From Mucilaginibacter_A sp965201005 (lineage in GTDB: Bacteria; Bacteroidota; Bacteroidia; Sphingobacteriales; Sphingobacteriaceae), in NCBI RefSeq assembly GCF_965201005.1, contig NZ_OZ241747.1, positions 186,001-250,000 of the forward strand: 64,000 nt of DNA, in the 5' to 3' direction. A program made the translations under genes and the position numbers. This document shows positions 1-8,143 of this stretch, in pieces (position 1 is the first letter of the stretch; the number at the start of each line of letters is the position of its first letter). The notes under the pieces are model-generated. The model was given only the letters and a program-made list of their open reading frames with translations, made no database searches and was not told the DNA's origin.

Positions 1-298
1 TCAGGGAGCTATTGATCAGGTCAAGACACAGGGTATGGAAAATATCCTGGTCAGAAGGATTCATTATAACTAAAAACAATTCATCATCGACATTTTCATG
101 CCTGTGAATTAACGATGTGATGCCGCTTATTTTAGCAATCGGCTCAGCGTCAGCTGGAATATTTTTGAAATTTATTCTTAAGCCTGATCTCCCTTTATCA
201 TCCTTAATCCAGTGAAATCTGTAAGCGGTTTTTATTTCAACTCTTTTTGATGAAGCCAGGTTAATTTTTGCCCAAGGGTTGTTTGTTTCTTCAGTCAT
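1..298 (-). CDS. PD-(D/E)XK motif protein (DUF4420-like), N-terminal part only
   Basis: An open frame begins with ATG at 298 and runs off the left edge, giving about 99 residues starting MTEETNNPWAKINL. Its start overlaps the stop of the Z1 gene by 8 bp, which suggests translational coupling. The N-terminal sequence (YRFHWIKDDKGRSGLR, then a segment ending DDELFLVIMNPSDQDIF) resembles the start of the DUF4420/PD-(D/E)XK proteins that usually follow Z1 genes in MutL/MORC-type restriction operons. The nuclease residues would lie outside the window, so the nuclease role rests on context and family resemblance. An AIPR-type gene often follows in this family of operons; that cannot be checked here. 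Confidence 0.7.
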   Translation of the reverse strand, partial: MTEETNNPWAKINLASSKRVEIKTAYRFHWIKDDKGRSGLRINFKNIPADAEPIAKISGITSLIHRHENVDDELFLVIMNPSDQDIFHTLCLDLINSSL

Positions 299-2954
299 CG
301 GAAGCCTGATCTAATTCTAAATCTCTTAGGAGATTCTGGTAATAAACGGTATTTATTTTCAAGGTTACGATATCCTCTTTTGAAGTCACATCGCCGGGAA
401 AGCTGGCACCAATTGCTACAATTTCATCAATTCCGTATTCCTTAGTTGGCTCACCATTTTTGTTAAAAGTGGGTTCGATTATATGAAGCATCAGGAGCGG
501 ACGCGGAAGATTCTTCCTAGTCTCCCCGCGATCTGCCGCGTATTTTTTTCTCAGTTCCGGGTCCGCTATTCCAATTGATTCCGCGGATCCTGATGAAACC
601 TGTCTGTTCTGGATTTCAAAAAAGCCTTCCTTCTTATAAGTAAACTGTCTTTTTTCCCGTTTGATTTCAATTCCTTTATGAATAAAAGGGGCGCCGGTAC
701 CATTGTGAAGGGAAACATCCCAGTTAATATCCCGTTCTTCAGTAAATTTCTCGATATACGGTAGCGGCATTCTGGAGGTGAGGCCAAGCCGGTCGTTTTC
801 AAAAGTCTTGAACTTTTTAAGAAAGCCTCCGATTATTTTCCTATCCACGTTCTTCCAAATACGACTGCCTTCAACTGGTTCCGAAACTGCAAGTGAGTCC
901 ATAAGCAACTTGACAAGATCGATGTTTTTCTTTATGTCGGCGGGGTCGCTTCTAAGTCTGCTCGTTTCCTTTAGCCTTCCATCGAGCTTTAAAGAATGGA
1001 CATATTCCGTAACATTCTTCTGTTTGTTACGTGCTGTTACCTGAAGTGCGTTATCGGGGTTTTCCTGCACGGACAAGCCGAAATCATTGGGCGTCATGCC
1101 TTTTTCAGCCATCAGTTTGAAGTCCTTATAGAGATCTTCCGTTGAACTGATAATTTCAGCAAAATCTTCAATTCGGTCTGCCGGCATAAAAATCCGGCAA
1201 AGATCCTCGTACCCCGGCCTGTACCCAAACCACCTGCCCATCTGTAGTAGGGTATCCCAAAAAACAGTGCTTCGCAGAAAATAGCTTATGCTTAGTCCTT
1301 CAACAGTAAACCCGCGGGCAAGACTGGTACCTCCGATAACAATTGCATTAGTAACAGCGTCGTTTCTGTAAATCAGCGGAAGAGTGGTCTTCTGATGGAC
1401 CTCTCTTACAATTACACTATCGATAATATCTGTCAGGCTGAGCAGAATATCTTTCCAATTAAATTCTATCTCTTTGTAATACTTTTCAAGGCTCGATTTT
1501 AGATCCTGAAGATGAAGGCTCTGATCAAGAGCATCCGGCAGTTTACCATATGAGGTTATATCCTTAGTTAAGTTCGTAAGATATGAGGCAGCCTGCTTTG
1601 CAAGCTTTTTATGAACGTCTGTAAATCTGGAGGCATGTATCAGCATGCTGTTATGTTTGTTCCCCTGCCCGCGGAGATTTCTTATGACTACGACAAGGAG
1701 AAAGAGGCGCAGCGCTTCCAGCAGTGTGCCTGGCAGGTGATCAATTTCAAGATCCTTTTTATGATTGAGAGGAAGGATATCGGTCCAGTCGTTAATTGCA
1801 ACCAGGGATTTTCTTTCAGTCTCAAGAAATATACGTCTTGCTCCAAAATAATTCGTCGGAGCATCAAGCGCATAAATAAAATCCTTTGGAAATAAGTCTC
1901 TTCCCAAATCCGCACTTTCAGCTTTATGATCAATAAATATATTAGCATAGGGTGTTGCAGTAAAAGCGATATAAGCGCTTTTCTGAAAAAGACCTATCAA
2001 TGTTCTCAGCCTTTTATTAATAATTGTTGGATCACTTTCTTCTCTAGTGTTGATGGACGCGTAATCAGACTCATCGTCGATAACAAGCATTGCATGTTTT
2101 ACAATCTTGTTCACATACTGCTTCTGCAGCCAGTCAATAACATTTTTGAGTGTTCCCGAATTCTTCTTTATTACCATAAGGATTGGCACACTGATGTTGT
2201 CAAAATTCAGACCCTGAGCAACCTTGTCTGCATCGTGCTTATTAAAATCCTTTTCAACAGTTGTCAGACTGTATGGCAGCATTTCCTTTTTAGAGTTTCC
2301 TTTTCCTGCTCCAACCTGCACACCTTTGGACTGACCAATAAATGATTCATTGAGTCTTTCTTGAGTCTGATTCCTCAGATTGTTTTTATCACCGGCGATA
2401 ACTACTATAAATTTATACCCTGCATCAGCAGCTTTGCAGACTATTGCCGCATAATTACCTGTTTTTCCTGACTGAACATGGCCAACCACCATTCCATATC
2501 TGGAGAACGACGAAACAGTTGGGTTTTCAATATTATCCAAGATAATATCAGTATCCTCATCTATCGTTTTGACTACATCAGGCGGAAGGGTTGTTGCAAG
2601 ATAATCGGCATAACGAGGCCAGTAATATTTTAGCGATTTCTGCTTATTAAGCGTTGACCACCATACAGTATCTCGGTCCTGCTGTTCTTCACCCTGAATC
2701 AGGGTGCCGTTAGAAAGCTTAACATTAAAATAAATTTCAAAATCTGTCGCCATCCTTGCCCAGTCTTCTTCTGATAAGTCAGTATAAGAATCTATCGAAA
2801 GTATGTTGGCAAAGTTTTCTGCGCCTATAGCTGTAATTACGTTTCTGATTTTGGTAATTTCTTCTTCAATTTTAGTTGGCGGCAGAGAACCGTTAACCTT
2901 TAATAGTTTGTTATGAATATTCTCGTTAACTGCTTGGTAACTAATTGTGTCCAT
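291..2954 (-). CDS. Z1 domain-containing P-loop ATPase of a restriction-type operon
   Basis: This is an 887-residue helicase-like NTPase. A Walker A motif (GHVQSGKT) lies near residues 158-165 and a DDES Walker B near 293-296. The C-terminal half, around residue 540, has the Z1 signature (GGTSLARGFTVEGL followed by LLQMGRWFGYRPGYED). Z1 proteins occur with GHKL ATPases, Vsr and PD-(D/E)XK nucleases in MutL/MORC-type restriction systems and probably act as the DNA-translocating or remodelling ATPase. The gene overlaps the small upstream gene by 14 bp and the downstream DUF4420 gene by 8 bp, so all are likely one transcript. Length and motifs look intact. The biochemical role of Z1 is inferred from the family. 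Confidence 0.9.
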   Translation of the reverse strand: MDTISYQAVNENIHNKLLKVNGSLPPTKIEEEITKIRNVITAIGAENFANILSIDSYTDLSEEDWARMATDFEIYFNVKLSNGTLIQGEEQQDRDTVWWSTLNKQKSLKYYWPRYADYLATTLPPDVVKTIDEDTDIILDNIENPTVSSFSRYGMVVGHVQSGKTGNYAAIVCKAADAGYKFIVVIAGDKNNLRNQTQERLNESFIGQSKGVQVGAGKGNSKKEMLPYSLTTVEKDFNKHDADKVAQGLNFDNISVPILMVIKKNSGTLKNVIDWLQKQYVNKIVKHAMLVIDDESDYASINTREESDPTIINKRLRTLIGLFQKSAYIAFTATPYANIFIDHKAESADLGRDLFPKDFIYALDAPTNYFGARRIFLETERKSLVAINDWTDILPLNHKKDLEIDHLPGTLLEALRLFLLVVVIRNLRGQGNKHNSMLIHASRFTDVHKKLAKQAASYLTNLTKDITSYGKLPDALDQSLHLQDLKSSLEKYYKEIEFNWKDILLSLTDIIDSVIVREVHQKTTLPLIYRNDAVTNAIVIGGTSLARGFTVEGLSISYFLRSTVFWDTLLQMGRWFGYRPGYEDLCRIFMPADRIEDFAEIISSTEDLYKDFKLMAEKGMTPNDFGLSVQENPDNALQVTARNKQKNVTEYVHSLKLDGRLKETSRLRSDPADIKKNIDLVKLLMDSLAVSEPVEGSRIWKNVDRKIIGGFLKKFKTFENDRLGLTSRMPLPYIEKFTEERDINWDVSLHNGTGAPFIHKGIEIKREKRQFTYKKEGFFEIQNRQVSSGSAESIGIADPELRKKYAADRGETRKNLPRPLLMLHIIEPTFNKNGEPTKEYGIDEIVAIGASFPGDVTSKEDIVTLKINTVYYQNLLRDLELDQASDD

Positions 2955-3207
2955 CTTGTAATAGATTTTTGCGGCCTTTGTATAATTCTGTTTTTAGTAA
3001 ATCATCAATATCTTCCTGCGATAAGCCGGAGGCAAGCAGTTTTGATGTTAAGTCTGTTATATCGGTTTCAGTAAACGCAGTCTGCTGTTTAATCAAATGG
3101 GGATTTTTCTGAAGGTTAAATTGTATCGCTTCTATAGGAAGGTATGCTTCAAGGCCTTTTAACAGAAAATTAAGTTTCTCTATGGCTGCCAGCAGATAAA
3201 TCGTCAA
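2941..3207 (-). CDS. Small protein of unknown function in the Z1 operon
   Basis: This is an 88-residue, mostly helical protein with no recognised motif. It overlaps the upstream GHKL ATPase gene by 38 bp and the Z1 gene by 14 bp, and these overlaps on the same strand are the main reason to accept it. The C-terminal half (ITDLTSKLLASGLSQEDIDDLLKTELYKG) looks like a short helical hairpin, which could be a docking or adaptor element between the two ATPases. That role is inference. It has no signal peptide or membrane segment. Confidence 0.65.
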   Translation of the reverse strand: MTIYLLAAIEKLNFLLKGLEAYLPIEAIQFNLQKNPHLIKQQTAFTETDITDLTSKLLASGLSQEDIDDLLKTELYKGRKNLLQDGHN

Positions 3208-4363
3208 TCAGTGACCTGAAAAGAGGATGTTCCTGATTAACTGCAAAACGAATGTCATCATTGAGAGAAAGAATTTCCCAGAACTGCACAATAGTTTTGT
3301 CTTCGATTTTTCTGCCTCTGCCAGTGTATGGACGCGAGCCTTTTTCGGTGGCCTGACCAATTACCCTTTTTAAATCTCTTTTAATTTCTTCTGACGGTCT
3401 GGCTATAGATTTTTTAATATCTATACCCCAGTGTGCATCTATACTGTTGGGAATATCAATTTTTATTCGGACAAGTTTATGAGCATCAAGCGATTTATGA
3501 AGCCCCCACCAAGTGCCGTAAATTAGTATTCGGTTTTCTCTGTACAGATAGAACCCCTGAGATTTTATATAACCTTCTTCAGTTGCATACAGATCATACT
3601 CCTGCTGGGTAAGTTTGGAATGATGCGGAAGAATGTATGGCTGTATAATAATATTCGTATCATAAAGCCTGATTTTTTCAGCCGGTAGTTGCTGCGTTGC
3701 CGGATGATTCATATTAAATGGGTTAAACGGAATTAAAATATTTTGATTAACAAATATTTTAACTGCCTTAGCGGTTTCTGACCCTTCAAGATATTTATGA
3801 AACACAAGAGATAAATGTTTCCTCAGAAGAGCAATTACATTTGCAAAACTATGCTTGTCAGATCTGTCAATATTCTCCCAGCAGACTAGCGTTCCGCTTT
3901 CCAGTGCATACAGATCCTGTAGAAGAGGAATGTGATCGAAGTTCTCAGGGGTTATAAGAAGCCACTTATTTTTTTGTGAGATATAATCGATATCCCATTG
4001 TCTCGCATAAACCTGACCATCCTTCTTTGTTATTACAGTCAGTTTTTTACACTGCGAAAAAGATGCAGTTTTCAGACCCAGACCAAACCTTCCTAAATCA
4101 TTTTTCTTTCGTACATCCTTCGGGTTTTTAGAAGCAAGTCTCATAGCCTCCAGTAATTTAGGCTCGGACATGCCAGATCCGTTATCAAGCATGGAAAAAA
4201 CGAGATGAGGATTAGGAACAGTTACGATTTTTATTTCCGAACAACCCGCTGTTAAGCTATTGTCGATTAAATCGGCGACAGCGACTTCAAACGAGTACCC
4301 AATGTCTCTTATAGAGTCAATAAAATTACCAACATTTGGGTCAACGACCTCTGTTTTAAGCAT
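3170..4363 (-). CDS. GHKL (MutL/MORC-like) ATPase
   Basis: This 397-residue protein has a clear Bergerat ATP-binding fold. The N box is DLIDNS (31-36), the G1 box DNGSGM (60-65) and the G2 box GRFGLGLKTA (91-100). The order and the phrase FGLGLKTAS are typical of the MutL/MORC-like ATPases in bacterial restriction operons. ATP-driven dimerisation around DNA is the expected role. It is shorter than DNA-repair MutL and shows no endonuclease motif. It sits between Vsr (72 bp upstream) and the small protein/Z1 pair (overlapping downstream). Core residues all look present, so it should be active. Confidence 0.88.
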   Translation of the reverse strand: MLKTEVVDPNVGNFIDSIRDIGYSFEVAVADLIDNSLTAGCSEIKIVTVPNPHLVFSMLDNGSGMSEPKLLEAMRLASKNPKDVRKKNDLGRFGLGLKTASFSQCKKLTVITKKDGQVYARQWDIDYISQKNKWLLITPENFDHIPLLQDLYALESGTLVCWENIDRSDKHSFANVIALLRKHLSLVFHKYLEGSETAKAVKIFVNQNILIPFNPFNMNHPATQQLPAEKIRLYDTNIIIQPYILPHHSKLTQQEYDLYATEEGYIKSQGFYLYRENRILIYGTWWGLHKSLDAHKLVRIKIDIPNSIDAHWGIDIKKSIARPSEEIKRDLKRVIGQATEKGSRPYTGRGRKIEDKTIVQFWEILSLNDDIRFAVNQEHPLFRSLIDDLSAGSHRET

Positions 4364-4435
4364 ATAAATAATAAGGTTTAAGGCCTGATTAGGTCTATAT
4401 GTTAAAAGTAGTATTATTTATAATATTCTAAGTTA

Positions 4436-4864
4436 TTAAATCGGGTTAATATAAATTAATTGAGTTATCAGAGAGGTCATCGTTTTTAAAAAACATTCCT
4501 TTTTGAGCTCGCACTCCCATATTACAATAACCTTCCATCCCATATTTTTCAAACCTTCTTGGTTTTTAGCATCCCGTATCGAGTTCCCACTGAGCTTTAT
4601 ACTCCAGTATTCAGTATTTGATTTTGGTGAAACAGCATACCGGCATCCGGGATGGCCATGCCAGAAACAGCCATGAATAAGTATGACTGTTTTATATTTT
4701 GGTAATATAATATCAGGTTTTCCGGGGAGATTTTTATTGTGTAGTCGAAAGCGGAAACCGGCTTTAAACAAATATTTTCTTACTAATAATTCCGGCCGCG
4801 TGTCTTTGCTTCGGATTCGAGACATATTAAAACTTCTTACTTCTTTACTATGAGTATCTGCCAT
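4436..4864 (-). CDS. vsr: Very short patch repair endonuclease
   Basis: This 142-residue protein matches Vsr along its length: SRIRSKDTRPELLVRK near the N terminus, KPDIIL with the catalytic Asp, the zinc-site segment GCFWHGHPGCRY, and NTEYW. Vsr nicks next to T:G mismatches produced by deamination of 5-methylcytosine and is normally paired with a cytosine-C5 methyltransferase. No such methyltransferase lies beside it here. The nearest one in the window is at 59746, outside the island. In MutL/MORC-type restriction operons Vsr-fold proteins are standard members and may serve as the nuclease. All expected active-site residues appear intact. Confidence 0.93.
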   Translation of the reverse strand: MADTHSKEVRSFNMSRIRSKDTRPELLVRKYLFKAGFRFRLHNKNLPGKPDIILPKYKTVILIHGCFWHGHPGCRYAVSPKSNTEYWSIKLSGNSIRDAKNQEGLKNMGWKVIVIWECELKKECFLKTMTSLITQLIYINPI

Positions 4865-4985
4865 ACTTATTCAAGATCAACATGGATGCCACAATAATTT
4901 TAAATAGCGATATGGCATTAAAGACAACTTTAAAAAATTAAAATGTTGTACCCGTCTCGAATTTCTCTAGTAATGGTAGATAAGT

Positions 4986-7010
4986 TTATCCCTTACCAAA
5001 CAACTTATCAAAAAAGGGCATATGTCTATTTTTTGCATATTCAATAAGCTTAGAAAAGGTCATAACTTCGATATGAAGATTGTTATTGGCCTCCATCTTA
5101 TAAAATGTCCCGAATGGTGTTTTTTGCCAGCCTTTTCCAATATTAAATTGTTCCAACAGCGGAGGTAAGAAATCAAGAATAACAAAACCAAATTTAGGTG
5201 TCTCCTTTTTTACAACAACATGTTTGCCTTTATAATTTTTCTTATCTGGTGAATAAAGAAAATCATCAAAATAGGGCTCGATCAGTTCAGAGAACTGCCA
5301 CCTGTAATCATTTTTGTTTTTCTGATGTGCCACATCGCCAGGTCGTTTAAATTCAAAAATGACCATAGAATTAAGCTCCCCGTTGCTTTTATCACCGAAA
5401 CTGATTGGGTTGTCAAACATTTGGGGCTGTTCATTCAAGCAGATGAGATCCGGCTCCTTAGCACTTTTCTTTTGGGAAATCGAAGTGATCGACTTATCAG
5501 AAGCGATGAACTTATAAGACAGGAATCGTTCATCAAGTAGCCATAGATTGTGCATTTCATAAGGCATTTCTTCATTGGTAAATCCTAACGGAAAGATAAT
5601 GTTATGGATATCCTGTTCTAACTTATATTTACCTTCACTATCTGCCTCAAGAAACTTATCAAACAGATCAATGATAGCCTTGCGTCGCATCATATAATCA
5701 GCAAGACTGTCGACATCATAAGCGGTTTTTTCTTGAATATCCTTTTTTATTTTTTGAATAGTTTCTTCACTTATCTGCTTATTGTCAATAAAATCCTGCA
5801 GTTTGGTTTCAACTACCTTACGAGCATGAAAAGAAATACGGTAAAGATGCTCCTCCTTTTTATCATCCGTTAAGTTTGGCGGTATAGATTTTAGCAGTTC
5901 AGAATTATTCCTTAAACTTTTATACCTAGGCGCTTTTTCATCAATATAATTTTGAAGTTCGGATTGGCTTTTTTTAGACGAGTCTTTAATGTGATCATCG
6001 TATTCTTCTTCAAGCACTTTTACTAAAGCATTCTCAATCTGGTCAAATGAGATGATTCCCTGATCCTGAAAAAGCCCGTCATCCTCCTGCGGAATAGCAA
6101 ATCCGTTTCTTGTCTTATAGTTTTTCTTATTAAGGTAATCGCTAACAATGTAAACTTCTAAAAAATAAGCCTTGCCACCTTGGACAATCGGGTAGCTGAA
6201 AAGACTATTCACCTTCGCAATGCTCTTGGGTTGTCCCACTACTCGTGAATTTGCACAATAATAGATATAGTGATTCTTCCTATTATTTTCCTTTAAGACT
6301 TTAGTTATATAGGCTCGGAATATCTGGTCACCGACTTGGAATGTTCTTTCCTTTTCTTTTGATACTTGCTGGAAAAGATCATTAATTACTTCACCTTCCT
6401 GGCTTTCTGCGTCGAAAATCCGAATGAGCGGCATTTGATCACTCAAGTAATAAATAAGACAGTGATGCATCACTTCCTTGGAAATATCCGCGATGCTAAC
6501 TGCAGTCCTATCTTTAATTATTGGATTAAAACAGTCAACAAGTTCAATCGTAGTTTTGGCGATTTCCGTATCTGAATCCTCATACTTTAATGGAGTTACC
6601 TCATCTTCAGAATCGCACCTAAATTCTCTAATTTTCCATTTGCCGTTTTCATTAAAAATGCTTCTTACATTCATTTCGCGGAATGCAGCAAGCACAGTAA
6701 ATCTTCCAATTCCTTTACATCCAAAATCTCGGTTCACCTTGGAAAATGGTGTTTCAAATGATTTAAAATTCTTTTCGGTAAAGCCTATACCGTTGTCAGT
6801 AATAGTAATGGAACTGATTGTCCGTATCCCCTCGATATGTGTCTGCTGCGGAAGGTCTCCCCGTTTAATCTTGATCTGAATTTCCTTCTCAGCTACATCT
6901 GATTGTATTAAACTGATGATTGAATTAACAACACACTCAAATAAAGGCAACAATGCGTCTTTTGGGGTCAAGTCTACGGTTTCAACAATATTTTGAACAG
7001 ATACAATCAT
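4986..7010 (-). CDS. GHKL ATPase fused to a C-terminal PD-(D/E)XK nuclease-like domain
   Basis: The N-terminal part of this 674-residue protein is a GHKL ATPase: N box ECVVNS (25-30), G1 DNGIGF (72-77), G2 GCKGIGRF (97-104). A helical and charged central region follows. Near residue 518 comes PDLICL, and about 37 residues later VIFEFKRPG, together a PD-(D/E)XK-type D...E-x-K pattern. The fusion therefore combines an ATP-driven clamp with a nuclease. It is the first gene of the minus-strand operon, 121 bp ahead of vsr, and its start faces the radical SAM gene across a 275-bp divergent promoter region. Nuclease activity is predicted from the motif only. Confidence 0.82.
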   Translation of the reverse strand: MIVSVQNIVETVDLTPKDALLPLFECVVNSIISLIQSDVAEKEIQIKIKRGDLPQQTHIEGIRTISSITITDNGIGFTEKNFKSFETPFSKVNRDFGCKGIGRFTVLAAFREMNVRSIFNENGKWKIREFRCDSEDEVTPLKYEDSDTEIAKTTIELVDCFNPIIKDRTAVSIADISKEVMHHCLIYYLSDQMPLIRIFDAESQEGEVINDLFQQVSKEKERTFQVGDQIFRAYITKVLKENNRKNHYIYYCANSRVVGQPKSIAKVNSLFSYPIVQGGKAYFLEVYIVSDYLNKKNYKTRNGFAIPQEDDGLFQDQGIISFDQIENALVKVLEEEYDDHIKDSSKKSQSELQNYIDEKAPRYKSLRNNSELLKSIPPNLTDDKKEEHLYRISFHARKVVETKLQDFIDNKQISEETIQKIKKDIQEKTAYDVDSLADYMMRRKAIIDLFDKFLEADSEGKYKLEQDIHNIIFPLGFTNEEMPYEMHNLWLLDERFLSYKFIASDKSITSISQKKSAKEPDLICLNEQPQMFDNPISFGDKSNGELNSMVIFEFKRPGDVAHQKNKNDYRWQFSELIEPYFDDFLYSPDKKNYKGKHVVVKKETPKFGFVILDFLPPLLEQFNIGKGWQKTPFGTFYKMEANNNLHIEVMTFSKLIEYAKNRHMPFFDKLFGKG

Positions 7011-7285
7011 AGCGGCTTAGTATGGCATAAATATAGGCTTATTCAGACTTTGAGGCTAAATTATTTAACCGTAATATAATGTTGGAATGTCAGGCAGTCT
7101 CATAAAACAAATATTGGGAATAAATTTATTATATCAATAAGAATTACTAAATTTATTAGTAAATTCTAAGGTCTCTTGATCTGTAATAGATGACTAATAG
7201 ATTATTTTATGCAGCTTACTAATAAGCAGAGATTTAACAATTGATATTTAACAATAAAGACTATTTTTACTAATAACGATTAAAT

Positions 7286-8140
7286 ATGGACTTATTCAGC
7301 AATGTTGCCGCCGGCGAATACAATAAACAGGCTAAAATTGGACAAGCAGAGGTCGAGTATATACAATCAGCGAGCATTCTGACCGAAGCGAAAGGATTTA
7401 TGAGTGCTTATGATTATACCCTTAATCCTTATACAGGGTGTTCATTCGGCTGCAACTATTGTTACGCTGCCTTTTTTTCTCGATCATCAGATGAAAAAGA
7501 TAATTGGGGATATTGGTTAAAGGTAAAAGAAAATGCACTTCAGCTCTTAATGAAATTCCGAAAAAAACCTTTAAATAATAAAACTATCTATATAAGTAGT
7601 GTAACGGATCCTTACCAACCAATTGAAAAAAACCTTCAGTTAACAAGAAGTTTATTAATTGAGTTATTAACCTATCATAAACCCAGACTGGTTATTCAGA
7701 CAAGAAGCCCCCTTGTGACCAGGGACATAGATCTCCTTAAACAATTTGAAGTGGTACAGGTAAATATGACTGTGACTACGGACAGCGAGGCAGTCCGAAA
7801 AGCATTTGAGCCTTTTTGCCCCTCAAACAAATTAAGACTCAAGGCCATACAAGAAGTCACCGATGCGGGTATCCAAACATGCATTACTATGACGCCATTA
7901 CTGCCCGTGGAAAACGCATTGGACTTTACCAGTGAATTACTGCACACTGGCGTAAAAAAGTTTATCGTACAGCCGTTTCACCCAGACAAAGGCAAGTTTA
8001 TTGCCAGTACACGGGAAATTGCTTTTGAACAAATGCGCCTTATGAACTGGAATGATTTGAAATATAGCGAAGTAGTTCAGATATTTAAGCAGAAACTTCC
8101 CTGGCTTGGAGAAGGAAAACAAGGCTTCGCACCAATTTAA
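7286..8140 (+). CDS. SPL-family radical SAM protein
   Basis: This is a 284-residue radical SAM enzyme. The iron-sulphur motif is CSFGCNYC, C-x3-C-x2-C at Cys52, Cys56 and Cys59, inside NPYTGCSFGCNYCYAAFF. The following SSVTDPYQPIEK segment is the SAM-binding GTxTDPYQP-like strand of the spore photoproduct lyase-like family. Members of this large family include spore photoproduct lyase (DNA repair) and many uncharacterised proteins. The stop is 3 bp before the next ATG, so it is almost certainly co-translated with the methyltransferase-helicase gene. It starts 275 bp from the divergent GHKL gene. The substrate is unknown; a modified or damaged nucleic acid is a reasonable guess from the partner. 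Confidence 0.88.
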   Translation: MDLFSNVAAGEYNKQAKIGQAEVEYIQSASILTEAKGFMSAYDYTLNPYTGCSFGCNYCYAAFFSRSSDEKDNWGYWLKVKENALQLLMKFRKKPLNNKTIYISSVTDPYQPIEKNLQLTRSLLIELLTYHKPRLVIQTRSPLVTRDIDLLKQFEVVQVNMTVTTDSEAVRKAFEPFCPSNKLRLKAIQEVTDAGIQTCITMTPLLPVENALDFTSELLHTGVKKFIVQPFHPDKGKFIASTREIAFEQMRLMNWNDLKYSEVVQIFKQKLPWLGEGKQGFAPI

Positions 8141-8143
8141 CGA

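Noticed and set aside
7286..8140. True spore photoproduct lyase
   Set aside because: It is too short and distant; only the radical SAM core and family-level features match, and the host lineage does not sporulate.
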